Source: Methylorubrum salsuginis
Lineage (GTDB): Bacteria > Pseudomonadota > Alphaproteobacteria > Rhizobiales > Beijerinckiaceae
Direction: 5' to 3'
NCBI RefSeq assembly: GCF_900114375.1
Contig: NZ_FOSV01000027.1
Span: 1 to 61,905 of the forward strand
DNA length: 61,905 nt
Position numbers and translations under genes: made by a program. Shown piece by piece: positions 26,065 through 34,912 of the stretch. Each line of letters starts with the position of its first letter. Within the stretch, counting starts at the first letter, position 1. The notes beneath the pieces are model-generated. The model saw only the letters and a list, made by a program, of their open reading frames with translations. It made no database searches and was not told where the DNA came from.

Positions 26065-28079
26065 TCGCGCTCACCGTCGATCGGCCGGCGCCGGCCCGAG
26101 CGTCGCCGGGCCTCCGGCTCGGCCTGATCGCCGCCGTCCTCGTCGCGCTTCTGGCGCTCGCGCGCCTGTGGCCGACGCTCCATGCGCTGACGACGGCGCA
26201 CGGCCCCGCCGAGGCGGAGGCCGCCCGCTTCCTGTTCTGGGAATTGCGCCTGCCGCGGGTGCTCGCGGGGCTGGCCGCGGGCGCCGCCTTCGGCGCCGCC
26301 GGCGCCCTGTTCCAGGCGGTGACCCGCAACCCGATCGCCGCCCCCGACCTTCTGGGCGTCACCGCGGGCGCACAGGTCGGCGTGCTGCTCGGCCTCACCG
26401 TGCCGGCGCTCGCGGCGGTCTCGGGGCCGCCGCTGCTCTTCCTCTGCGGACTCGGCGCCGCCGCGCTCGCGCTCACCGCCGCCGGAGGATGGCGCGCTTC
26501 GCCGCTCCGGCTGCTGCTGGCGGGCGGCGCCTGCGCCCTCCTGCTCAATGCCGGCCTCACCGTGGCGCTCGCCCTGTTCGAGCAGAACATCGCGGGCCTC
26601 GCCCTGTGGAGCGGCGGCGCGCTCTACCAGCCCGGCGCCGCGGGACTCACCGAGGCCGCCCTGTGGCTGCTGCCGCCCCTCGTCGCATTGCCCTTCCTGC
26701 TGCGCGGTCTCGAAGCCCTCTCGCTCGGCGACGACGCCGCCACCGGCATCGGCGTCGCCGTGCTGCCGGTGCGGTTCGGGGGCGTGGTGACGGCCACCGC
26801 CTTGACCGCCTTCGCCGTGGCGCTCGCGGGCCCCATCGGCTTCGTCGGGTTGATCGCCCCGAACCTCTTGCGGGCCGTCGGCATCCGCCGGTTCGGCAGC
26901 CTTCTCGCCCTCTCCGCGCTGACCGGCGGCGGCCTGCTGATCGCCGCCGACGGCGCGGTGGCGGCCCTGAGCTTGTCCGCCGGGCTCTCGACCGCCGTCG
27001 CCACCGCGCTGGTGGGCACGCCGATCCTGCTCGTTCTGGTGATGCGCGGGCGCGCCCTGACGCCGCCCGACCGCGGCGAGGTCGCGGCCTCCGGCCGGGC
27101 GGCCTCGCTGGCGGTGGTGGCGCCGGCCCTGCTCGTCGCCCTCGTGGCGCTCGCCGCCTTCGGCCTCGCCTGGGGCGAGACATGGCTTCCCCCCACCCGC
27201 TGGATCGCGGCGCTGACCGGCTCCGACCCGGAGGCCGCGCTGATCCTCGGCATCCGCGCCCCCCGCATCGCGGTGGCGGTGATCGCCGGGATGATGCTGG
27301 CGGCGAGCGGCGTCGTGCTCCAGAGCGTGGTGCGCAACGCGCTGGCCGGGCCGGAGCTTCTGGGCGTCACGCAGGGCGCGGCGCTGACGACGCTCGCCGG
27401 CCTGCTGGCTTGGCCGCTGATGGGTCGGCCCGAAACCTTCGCGCTGGCGCTCGCGGGCGGGCTCGCGACGCTCGGTCTGATCCTCGCCATCAACCGCCGC
27501 CGCCGCTTCGCGCCGCTGCCCGTGGCGCTCACGGGCCTCGCCTTCAGCGGGCTGTTCGCGGCGTTGACCTACGCGGTCATCGTCGAGACCAGCGCCCAGC
27601 CGGCTCGCGCCCTGATCTGGCTCGTCGGCGGCACCTATGGCCGGGCATGGCCCGATGCGGTCGCGCTCCTGCCCTGGCTCCTCGTCAGCCTGCCGGCGCT
27701 CGCCTTCCTCAGCCGCCCGCTCGATCTGCTGACGCTGGGCGACGACGCGGCGGCCGGGCTCGGCCTCGATGTCGGCTTGCTGCGGGCCCTCGCCCTCGGG
27801 CTCGCCGCTGTGCTGGCGAGTGCAGCGGTCGCCATCGTCGGCCCGCTCGCCTTCGTCGGCCTGCTGACGCCCCACCTCGCCCGCCTCGTCGGCTTCCACG
27901 CGCATGGCGACCGGCTGCCGGTGGCGATGGGGCTCGGCGCGCTGCTGACGGTGGCCGCCGACATCGTCGGCCGAGGCGCCCTGGCGCCGACGGAAATTCC
28001 GGCCGGGGCGCTCACCGCGCTGATCGGCGCCCCCTACTTCCTCTGGCTGATGTCCCGCGGACGAAAGGGCGCGCGATGA
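26061..28079 (+). CDS. Iron-siderophore ABC transporter permease, fused FecCD-FecCD (FhuB type)
   Basis: At 672 residues this is two FecCD permease domains joined in one chain, as in FhuB. The first half has RLPRVLAGLAAGAAFGAAGA and AAPDLLGVTAGAQVGVLLGL; the second half repeats the pattern with RIAVAVIAGMMLAASGVVLQ and AGPELLGVTQGAALTTLAGL. About 18-20 membrane helices are expected. The fused form is typical of hydroxamate-siderophore importers, but substrate cannot be set from this. Confidence 0.93.
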   Translation: MIALTVDRPAPARASPGLRLGLIAAVLVALLALARLWPTLHALTTAHGPAEAEAARFLFWELRLPRVLAGLAAGAAFGAAGALFQAVTRNPIAAPDLLGVTAGAQVGVLLGLTVPALAAVSGPPLLFLCGLGAAALALTAAGGWRASPLRLLLAGGACALLLNAGLTVALALFEQNIAGLALWSGGALYQPGAAGLTEAALWLLPPLVALPFLLRGLEALSLGDDAATGIGVAVLPVRFGGVVTATALTAFAVALAGPIGFVGLIAPNLLRAVGIRRFGSLLALSALTGGGLLIAADGAVAALSLSAGLSTAVATALVGTPILLVLVMRGRALTPPDRGEVAASGRAASLAVVAPALLVALVALAAFGLAWGETWLPPTRWIAALTGSDPEAALILGIRAPRIAVAVIAGMMLAASGVVLQSVVRNALAGPELLGVTQGAALTTLAGLLAWPLMGRPETFALALAGGLATLGLILAINRRRRFAPLPVALTGLAFSGLFAALTYAVIVETSAQPARALIWLVGGTYGRAWPDAVALLPWLLVSLPALAFLSRPLDLLTLGDDAAAGLGLDVGLLRALALGLAAVLASAAVAIVGPLAFVGLLTPHLARLVGFHAHGDRLPVAMGLGALLTVAADIVGRGALAPTEIPAGALTALIGAPYFLWLMSRGRKGAR

Positions 28080-29023
28080 TGTTTTCGGTCTCGCGTCGCA
28101 ATTTCCTCGTCGGGGGCCTCGCCGCCTCCACCGGCCTCGCGGCGGGCCCTGCTCGGGCAAGCGACCTCGTGTTCCGCCGCTCCGCCGTCCTGCCGGCCCC
28201 CGCCCGGCGGGTCGTGGCGCTCGAATTCCTCCTCGCCGAGATGCTCGCCGCCGTCGGCGTGCCGCCGGTCGGGATGTCGGACCCGGCGCTCTATCCCGGC
28301 TGGATCGGCGTCCTCTCGGAGCGTCTGAAGGATGTCGCCGATGTGGGCACCCGCCAGCAGCCGAGCCTGGAGGCCATCGCCCGGCTCAAGCCCGACCTGA
28401 TCCTCGGCGTATCCTATCGCCACGCCCCGCTCTTCGACGTGTTCGAGAGCATCGCCCCCACCGTCCTCCTCGATTTCGCCCCGGTGCCCCCGGCGACGCG
28501 GCTCGATTCCGCCTTCTCGCTCCAGACCATGATCGGCGGCTTCGTCGGGCAGCGGGCGCAAGCCGAGCGCGCCGACGCCGAAGTGTCGGCCGGGATCGCG
28601 CGGGACGCCGGGCGCCTCGCGGAGGCCGGGCGCAGCGGCCGGCGCCTCGTGGTGCTCCAAGAATTGAGCGGCCAGGACACTTATTGGGTGTTCACCGCCG
28701 ACAGCCTCTCGGCCGGTCTCGCGGCACGGCTGGGCCTGCGCTTCTGGCCGCCCGACCGCAGCCGCGAGGGCGTGCGCCCATTGACCTCGGAGGATCTCCT
28801 CGCCCTCGACGATTGCGACGTGATGCTGGTGAGCACCACCGGCCCCGACGTGACCCTGGCGACCAAGACCCGCAGCGCCGCGTGGCAGCGGGTGCCGGCC
28901 CTGCGGGCGGGACGGGTCGGCCTGATCGAGCGCAACATCTGGAATTTCGGCGGACCCGCCTCGGCCCTGAGGCTGTCGAACCGCATCACCGACCTGCTCC
29001 TGCGGGCGCCCGCGGCGGGCTGA
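28076..29023 (+). CDS. Iron-siderophore ABC transporter substrate-binding protein (FhuD type)
   Basis: The ATG overlaps the permease stop (ATGA). The 315-residue protein begins with a twin-arginine-like signal (SRRNFLVGGLAASTGLAAGP). The mature part has class III binding-protein features: VVALEFLLAEMLAAVGVPPV, PSLEAIARLKPDLILGVSYR, and a long linking helix. It should capture ferric siderophore in the periplasm for the FhuB/FecE-like proteins. No TonB-dependent receptor is in the window. Confidence 0.92.
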   Translation: MMFSVSRRNFLVGGLAASTGLAAGPARASDLVFRRSAVLPAPARRVVALEFLLAEMLAAVGVPPVGMSDPALYPGWIGVLSERLKDVADVGTRQQPSLEAIARLKPDLILGVSYRHAPLFDVFESIAPTVLLDFAPVPPATRLDSAFSLQTMIGGFVGQRAQAERADAEVSAGIARDAGRLAEAGRSGRRLVVLQELSGQDTYWVFTADSLSAGLAARLGLRFWPPDRSREGVRPLTSEDLLALDDCDVMLVSTTGPDVTLATKTRSAAWQRVPALRAGRVGLIERNIWNFGGPASALRLSNRITDLLLRAPAAG

Positions 29024-29075
29024 CACGCTCCCACATCGGGCTTTCAAGTGACGACGGGGCGGCTCGCGCAGGCCG

Positions 29076-30203
29076 TCAGGACAGCAGCCGGGGGATGGCC
29101 GAACGCAGCTTGAAGAAGCCGCGGGTCGCGAGCGGCCATGCCGCCTCGTCCCAGGCCCGTCGCAGGCGCGCGCACCCGTCGGGCAGCGCCTCGGCCGAAG
29201 GGCCGACGGGTGTCCAGGCCGCGACGACGGGCAACCCGCCGGCCCAGTCGGGCTCGACGGTCCGGATATCGCAGCCGAAATGCGACGCAGCACGCTCCAG
29301 CGCATCCGCCATCGCCGCCGCGTCCGCCGCCCGCACCGCCGCCGAGGCGCCGGGCGCGTGGACGACCAGACCGCCGACGCGCCGGACGGTGGCGCCGCCC
29401 AGCGGCAGGCTCTCGGGGTGCAGGTCGTCGAGATGCAGCAGCAACGCGATCTCGCCCGTCGGCAAAGGATCGGCGGGCGCGAGCCTCACCTCCCGCGGCG
29501 GCACGTCCTCCTCAAGCGGGTCCGGAAACGCGTCGAGGCCGTCCGGATCGAACCGGCCCTCGGTGTAGCGCCGGATGTTGTCGGCCCGCGCGACGTAGTG
29601 CTTGCCCCGCGTATGCAGGCCCGCCACCCAGCGCCAGGACAGGGTGTTGCTCGCCGGGTCGCCGTCGAGGAGATGGCGCAGGAAGAAATCGGCCCCGAGC
29701 GTCCAGGGCAGGCGCAGCGAAAACATCCAGATCGAGGCGAACCACATCCGGGCGTGGTTGTGCAGCCAGCCGGTGGCGAGGAGTTCGCGCGCCCAGTCGT
29801 CGAAGCCCGCGATGCCGGTGCGTCCCTCGACCGCCGCCGCATAGGTGCGGCGCAGGCCGGGCTCGGCTTCAATGCGCCGCCGCTGCGCCTCGAGCTGGGA
29901 AAGGTAGCCGGTCCAGGCCTCTGGATGGGTTTCGAGATGTCCCTTGAAGTAGGTCCGCCAGAAGACTTCGGTGACGAACTTCTCCGCGCCCTCCTCGCCA
30001 TGAGCCGCTATGGCGGCCTCCACCACCTCCGCCTCGGTGAGTAGGCGGCGGCGTAGGTAGGGCGAGAGGGCCGAGGTCGTGGAAGCCTTGTCCGGCCCCC
30101 GGTCGGTGTTGCGGGCCACCGCGTAATCCGCGCCGGCGCCGTCGAGAAAGGCCGCCAGCCGCTCGAGGCCGGCGGCGCGGGTCATGGGGAAGCTGCGATC
30201 CAT
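29076..30203 (-). CDS. Photolyase/cryptochrome-like FAD-binding protein lacking the N-terminal antenna domain
   Basis: The 375 residues begin directly in the helical FAD-binding domain of the photolyase/cryptochrome family: TSALSPYLRRRLLTEAEVVE, EKFVTEVFWRTYFKGHLETH, LLATGWLHNHARMWFASIWM and LSWRWVAGLHTRGKHYVARA. The usual Rossmann-like antenna domain is absent. After about residue 225 a C-terminal extension of about 150 residues of unknown kind follows. Light-dependent DNA repair or sensing is possible; function is not shown. It converges on the iron operon. Confidence 0.8.
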   Translation of the reverse strand: MDRSFPMTRAAGLERLAAFLDGAGADYAVARNTDRGPDKASTTSALSPYLRRRLLTEAEVVEAAIAAHGEEGAEKFVTEVFWRTYFKGHLETHPEAWTGYLSQLEAQRRRIEAEPGLRRTYAAAVEGRTGIAGFDDWARELLATGWLHNHARMWFASIWMFSLRLPWTLGADFFLRHLLDGDPASNTLSWRWVAGLHTRGKHYVARADNIRRYTEGRFDPDGLDAFPDPLEEDVPPREVRLAPADPLPTGEIALLLHLDDLHPESLPLGGATVRRVGGLVVHAPGASAAVRAADAAAMADALERAASHFGCDIRTVEPDWAGGLPVVAAWTPVGPSAEALPDGCARLRRAWDEAAWPLATRGFFKLRSAIPRLLS

Positions 30204-30287
30204 GTCGCCGAGATAGCGCAGGGCGGCGCACCATCGGTGCGACCCAATCGCCGGCCCCGGCCGTGATCGACCGGAGCCGGGGGCGGA

Positions 30288-30569
30288 CTACTTGTCGAGG
30301 GCGTTCTCGACCGTGTCCTTGGCCTTGCCCTTCTCCTGCTGGGCCTGGCCCCGCAGCTTCTGGGCGCGGCCCTCGGCCTTCAGGTCCTCGTCGTCCGTCA
30401 GATTGCCGACGCCGCGCTTGGCGCTGCCGATCGCTTCGTTGCCGAGGCCCTTCAGCCGATCGACCGCGCCCGCCGTGGTCGGCGTGTCGTCGGCCAGGGC
30501 CGGGGCGGCCGCCGCAAGCGCGAGGCCGAGGAGGGCGCCGCGAAGGGCAGAGGTGCGGAGGCGGCTCAT
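30288..30569 (-). CDS. CsbD-like stress protein with an export signal
   Basis: The 93-residue protein has a signal peptide (TSALRGALLGLALAAAAPAL, cleavage near ALADD) followed by a CsbD-like low-complexity helical domain (DRLKGLGNEAIGSAKRGVGN, LKAEGRAQKLRGQAQQEKGK). CsbD proteins are abundant general-stress proteins of unknown mechanism and are normally cytosolic, so the signal peptide is notable. Confidence 0.8.
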   Translation of the reverse strand: MSRLRTSALRGALLGLALAAAAPALADDTPTTAGAVDRLKGLGNEAIGSAKRGVGNLTDDEDLKAEGRAQKLRGQAQQEKGKAKDTVENALDK

Positions 30570-30676
30570 TCGGTTCTCCGGGGTTCGAGAGGGGAGGGTG
30601 ATCTGAACGGTCGAGCCCGGCCTCGCAAGGAGACGACTGTCCCGGATCGAGGCATCGTGAACGGTGCTACGCCAGC

Positions 30677-31126
30677 TCACTTCTTCGGCTCGGAGCCGAG
30701 ATAGACGTATTCCGGAGCGGCGCGGAGCTGGTCCTTGTCGGTCTCGATCATCGCATCGAGGGCGCCACCGTCCTTGCGCGACAGCTTCAGGGTCTCGGGG
30801 GCCACGGCGACGTATTTGGCGTTGAGGCCGAGGAAGCCGCCGACGCTCACGACGTAGGACTTCACCGCGCGCTTGTCGTCGAACACGATGTCGGCGACCG
30901 AGCCGATGCTCTCGTTGGCGCCGTTGCGGATGGTCGTCCCGATCAGCTTCGAGGCGACCACGTCCTCCGGGGCCTGCGCCACGAACTTCGTCCGCAGATC
31001 GTCGTTCAGGGTCGCCGGTTGGGCCGGGATGGGCGCGGCTTCCTTGGGCGCCTGCGCGGGCTCCTGGGCGAGGGCCGGTGCGCCGGCGAGCAGGGTGAGG
31101 GCACACAGCAGCGGGCGAAGGGTCAT
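30677..31126 (-). CDS. Exported PRC-barrel domain protein
   Basis: The start at 31126 gives a signal peptide (MTLRPLLCALTLLAGAPALA). After a Pro/Ala linker comes a PRC-barrel (VVASKLIGTTIRNGANESIG, VADIVFDDKRAVKSYVVSVG, YVAVAPETLKL), 149 residues in all. Periplasmic PRC-barrel proteins are common in Methylobacterium and relatives; the function is unknown. It lies beside the exported CsbD-like gene on the same strand. Confidence 0.85.
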   Translation of the reverse strand: MTLRPLLCALTLLAGAPALAQEPAQAPKEAAPIPAQPATLNDDLRTKFVAQAPEDVVASKLIGTTIRNGANESIGSVADIVFDDKRAVKSYVVSVGGFLGLNAKYVAVAPETLKLSRKDGGALDAMIETDKDQLRAAPEYVYLGSEPKK

Positions 31127-31341
31127 CGGATCGGTGTCCTCGTCGGGGTCGGGGAAGGGCGGGGGAGCCGGGCAGGGTCTCGTGCGGCGCCTGCCGCCCC
31201 TGTTGCGCCGCGGCAAGAACGGATCGCGGACGGGTCGGTTCCGGCGACGCTTGGGCGAAATTTGGTATTCGCGCACCCCTCACGCCGTCTTGATGGATCG
31301 GTCGCCGACGCCCGGTTCGGCCGGGCGCCGGCTTTGCCGGA

Positions 31342-32115
31342 TCAGAATTCGGTCGGCTTGGCGCCGGCCCGGTCCATGCGCTGCGCGGTCTCACCGAGGA
31401 GCGCCTGCATGGCCTGCCGCTGCGGCATCTGCAGAACGGGATCGAGAGCGCGGATCGTCCGGTAGAGCAGGGCGGCGGCGGCGGCACCCAGGAGCGGCGC
31501 GACGACGAACAGCCAGAGCTGCTGGAGCGCGGCGCCACCGGCGAACAGGGCCGGGCCGATGCTGCGGGCCGGGTTGACCGAGGTGTTCGTCACCGGGATC
31601 GACACGAGGTGGATCACCACCAGGACCGCGCCGATGGCGAGACCGGCAAAGCCCACCGGCGCCTTGAGGTCGGTCGCGCCGAGGATCGTCAGCACGAGGA
31701 GGCCGGTCAGGAGAAACTCGATGAGGAAGGCGGACGCCATGGTGTAATGGCCGGGCGAACGCAGGTCGTAGCCGTTGGAGGCGAAGCCGGTGGCGACGGC
31801 ATCGAAGCCCGGGCGCCCGCCGGCGATGACGAAGAGGACGGAGGCGGCGGCGACGGCGCCGAGAACCTGGGCGATCACGTAGGCCGGCAGGCGGCCCGCG
31901 TCGAACTTGCGGCTCAGCGTCAGGCCGAGCGTCACGGCCGGGTTCAGGTGGCACCCCGAAATCGGGCCGAGGGCGTAGATCAGGGCCATCAGGGTGAAGC
32001 CGAAGCTGAGCGCCACGCCGCTGTAGCCGATCTGGTCGCCCGCGAGCACGGCGCTGCCGCAGCCGCACAGGACGAGGATGAAGGTGCCGACGAACTCGGC
32101 GAAGTAGGGGCGCAT
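31342..32115 (-). CDS. aqpZ: Aquaporin Z-like water channel
   Basis: The 257-residue MIP-family channel has six transmembrane helices and both NPA motifs (GCHLNPAVTLG and NTSVNPARSIG). The Arg after the second NPA and the small residues around it favour a water-selective AqpZ type. The C terminus is about 25 residues longer than in E. coli AqpZ and is cytoplasmic. Confidence 0.93.
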   Translation of the reverse strand: MRPYFAEFVGTFILVLCGCGSAVLAGDQIGYSGVALSFGFTLMALIYALGPISGCHLNPAVTLGLTLSRKFDAGRLPAYVIAQVLGAVAAASVLFVIAGGRPGFDAVATGFASNGYDLRSPGHYTMASAFLIEFLLTGLLVLTILGATDLKAPVGFAGLAIGAVLVVIHLVSIPVTNTSVNPARSIGPALFAGGAALQQLWLFVVAPLLGAAAAALLYRTIRALDPVLQMPQRQAMQALLGETAQRMDRAGAKPTEF

Positions 32116-32576
32116 GGTCGGTGTCTCCCTTCGTGGATGCGCAGTGTCGGGGTGGGATCGATGAGGCCGGCGCGCACGCGACCGCCGCGGCGCGAGGACG
32201 GCGTCCCGGTCTACGAGGTCGGGGTCCGGTGAGCGGCCCGCCCGGCGTGGGGCCGGGTTCGGGCGATGGTGCCTCGGTCGCGCGCCGACGCCATCCCGTC
32301 ACCCGACCGCTGGCCGGGACCGCGTTCGTCGACCCTCGACGAAGACCTGCGAGAGGCCGGGGCGACGAACAGGCCCTCAAGTGGTCGCCCGATCTCGAGG
32401 CGCAATGATATGAAAATACCAGTAGAACGGTTTTTGTTGTTCGGATATCCGACGGTCCCACCCGGTCCGTGACGCGCGTCGATCGAGCCCAGCCTTGTCG
32501 ACGGAGCCTCAGCCGTTCGGGTGTGTTGATTTCCGCGGCATTGGCCGTCTTACCGCGTCGTCACCGCAGGATTGCC
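32116..32576. other. Intergenic region between the aquaporin and the HWE kinase
   Basis: This 461-bp region is divergent between two genes. It is GC-rich up to about 32400, then has a lower-GC stretch (32400-32450, with TGATATGAAAATACC and GGTTTTTGTTGTTCGG) likely to contain the kinase promoter. ORFs in it look like shadows with no protein character. Confidence 0.45.
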
Positions 32577-33554
32577 ATGGCCGAGGGGCCCGAACTGACC
32601 GGCGAGGGATGGACCCTCGAAAGCTTCACGGGAGCGATCCATCGCGGCGGCGTCGGCCTCTGGGCGTGGTCGCCGAGTCGGCGGCTCGCGCAGCTCGACA
32701 GCCTGTGCCGTGAATTCTGGGGCACCGACGCGCCCGTGGTGTCGATCGACGCGCTGTTCGCCCGCGTCAACAGCGAGGACCGCGCGGCGATGCGTCAGGC
32801 CTGGATGGCGAGCGCCGCCGACCCGCGTGCCTACAGCTTCGATTTCCGCATCGGCGACGGGCCGGAGACCCGCTGGATCTCGGCCCGCGGCGTCGGCGGG
32901 GAGGCCGGGCAGGTCGGGGAATGGGTGCAGGCGATCTTCCTCGACATCACCGAGCGCAAGCGGGCCGAGGAGGCCGAGCGGCTGCTCGCCGCCGAACTCG
33001 CCCACCGCGTCTCGAACATGTTCACCGTCGCCCGTGCGCTGACCGCGATCGTAGCCCGCGACGCGACCTCGGCGCCGCTCTTCGCCGAGGACCTGTCGCG
33101 CCGGTTCGGCGTGCTGCACGAGGCGACGACGCTCGCGACCCGCTCGCACCGCCTCGATCAGGGCAGCGTCCGGCTCCAGCACCTCGCCGAGCGCATCCTC
33201 ACGCCTTACCGCGACGGCGCCGAGATCCGGGTTGCGATCACGGAGGACGCGGTCGTCGATCCGGACCACGTCAACGATTACGCGATGATCTTCCACGAGT
33301 TGGCGACCAACTCCGCCAAATACGGCGCGCTGTCGGGCGGGGGCACGCTGCTCTTGCGCGGCGGCGTGGCCGACGGGGCGCTGACGCTCTCGTGGCACGA
33401 GACCGGCGCGCCCTCGGGCGGCCTCAAGCCCGAGGGCACCGGTTTCGGCTCGCGCCTGCTGCGCCAGACGATCGAGCGCAGCCTCGGCGGTCGGTTCGAG
33501 CGTGTCATCGACGCGGGCGGATTGCGTTTCGAGATGAGCGTGCCGGTCGGGTGA
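32577..33554 (+). CDS. PAS-domain sensor histidine kinase of the HWE family
   Basis: The 325 residues start at ATG 32577. An N-terminal PAS domain (about 15-120, ending GEWVQAIFLDITERKRAEEA) is followed by the HWE kinase core: phosphoacceptor region LLAAELAHRVSNMFTVARAL, N box FHELATNSAKYGALS, and the family-defining WxE in LTLSWHETGAP. No transmembrane helix is present, so it is cytosolic. HWE kinases often feed general-stress or light responses in alphaproteobacteria. No partner regulator is adjacent. Confidence 0.9.
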   Translation: MAEGPELTGEGWTLESFTGAIHRGGVGLWAWSPSRRLAQLDSLCREFWGTDAPVVSIDALFARVNSEDRAAMRQAWMASAADPRAYSFDFRIGDGPETRWISARGVGGEAGQVGEWVQAIFLDITERKRAEEAERLLAAELAHRVSNMFTVARALTAIVARDATSAPLFAEDLSRRFGVLHEATTLATRSHRLDQGSVRLQHLAERILTPYRDGAEIRVAITEDAVVDPDHVNDYAMIFHELATNSAKYGALSGGGTLLLRGGVADGALTLSWHETGAPSGGLKPEGTGFGSRLLRQTIERSLGGRFERVIDAGGLRFEMSVPVG

Positions 33555-33564
33555 CCCGGCGGCG

Positions 33565-34764
33565 TCACGCCTCGGCGAGCCCGTCGTAGCGCGACAGGTC
33601 GGGCTCCGGCCCTCGCTTAGTGAAGAACCGCGCCGAGAGGCCGCGAAGGCGTGGCTGGCTGGCGAGCCGCAGGGCGCCATGCAGCAGGTGAATGCCGAGG
33701 CGACTCTTCGGATGCATGATCCGCGGTGCGATCTTGGGTACGCCCGCGGCCTCCCCGACCATCGGCCGCATCGCCCGCTCGTAGGCGGCCAGCGAACCGA
33801 GCACGTCGCCGCCTCGGGAAAGCTCGCCCGCGAGCACGGTGGCGCCGGTCACCGCCAGGGTCGCCCCGATGCCGGCGAGCGGGGTGACGCACCACGCGGC
33901 ATCGCCCGTCAGCACGACGCGTCCGTTCGACCAGCGCGGCATCCGCACCTGTCGCAGGACGTCGAAGTAGAAGTCGTCGGTCCCCTCCAGCGCGGCGAGG
34001 ACGCGCGGCGTCTCCCAGCCGGCATCGGCGAAGCGTTCGCGCAGAAACGCCTTCTGGCGGGCGGCCTCCCAGTCCTGCCCGCCGGGCAGCGGACCGTGGA
34101 GCGCCAGCATCGCCCGCGTCGTCCCGTGCGGGTCCGGCCGCAATTGCACGCTGCGGCCGCCCGGCGCGTTGTACCAGCGCCAGAGCCGGTCGTCGGAGGG
34201 CACGCGCGGGATCGTCAGGTAGGCGATGGTGAGGTCCATCGGGCGCGGCGCATTCTCCCCCGGAAAGACGAGCTCGCGGGTCGCGGAGCCGACGCCCTCG
34301 GCGACGATCACCGCATCGAAATCCTCGGTTCGGCCGCTGGCGAAGGCGACGGTCGCGGCCTCACGCGTCTGCTCGATCCGCGCCACGGTCTCGCCGAACC
34401 GGAACCGCGCCGCGTCCCGCGCCGCGTCGTAGAGAAGGCGGGCGAGGTCTCCGCGCAGGATCTCCATCTCGGCGGTCGGCCCGTCGCCCTGCGAGCCTCC
34501 GGCGGGAAAGTGGGCGACGGGACGGCCCTGGCGATCGACCCAGGCGGTGCCTTCCTCGCCGGTGCCGCCGGCGAGCGCCGCCCGTTCCAGGCCCATCCGC
34601 CGCAACGCCTCGCGCCCGACGCCGCGGATGTCGACGTTCTGGCCGCCGTCGCGGAAGGCCTCGGCGCGCTCGACCACGGTGACGTCGAAGCCGGATCGGC
34701 CGAGCCACCACGCGGCGGTGTTGCCGGCGATGCTGGCGCCGGTGATCAGGATGCGACGTGCCAC
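33565..34764 (-). CDS. FAD-dependent monooxygenase (PHBH/UbiH-like)
   Basis: The GTG start at 34764 is supported by GGAGAAGG just upstream and gives 399 residues. The dinucleotide-binding loop is at the very N terminus (RRILITGASIAGNTAAWWLG) and the second FAD motif is VVLTGDAAWCVTPLAGIG. The glycine-rich loop reads GASIAG rather than the usual GAGIAG. Such flavoproteins hydroxylate aromatic or polyketide-type substrates; the substrate is unknown. The gene lies downstream of the phytochrome cluster on the same strand, 148 bases from it. Confidence 0.88.
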   Translation of the reverse strand: MARRILITGASIAGNTAAWWLGRSGFDVTVVERAEAFRDGGQNVDIRGVGREALRRMGLERAALAGGTGEEGTAWVDRQGRPVAHFPAGGSQGDGPTAEMEILRGDLARLLYDAARDAARFRFGETVARIEQTREAATVAFASGRTEDFDAVIVAEGVGSATRELVFPGENAPRPMDLTIAYLTIPRVPSDDRLWRWYNAPGGRSVQLRPDPHGTTRAMLALHGPLPGGQDWEAARQKAFLRERFADAGWETPRVLAALEGTDDFYFDVLRQVRMPRWSNGRVVLTGDAAWCVTPLAGIGATLAVTGATVLAGELSRGGDVLGSLAAYERAMRPMVGEAAGVPKIAPRIMHPKSRLGIHLLHGALRLASQPRLRGLSARFFTKRGPEPDLSRYDGLAEA

Positions 34765-34912
34765 CGACCTTCTCCATCGGGCAGTCGGGACGGATCGCGC
34801 ATCGTCCCGAAAGGTGGTGTCCGGCGCTCGGAAAAACGACGATGCGGAACACGAACCGAGAGGATCGCGCCCGCATGGCGGCCGGTGCGGCATGCCGTGA
34901 CCGGGAGGGCCC

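Noticed and set aside
25959..28160. 733-codon minus-strand ORF opposite fhuB
   Set aside because: Composition is dominated by Gln, Arg and Gly as expected from the antisense of GC-rich membrane-protein DNA; no domain is seen.
30570..32576. EcfG-type general stress promoter (GGAAC-N16/17-CGTT) before the CsbD, PRC-barrel, aquaporin or HWE kinase genes
   Set aside because: I searched the upstream regions by eye on the proper strands and saw no convincing match.
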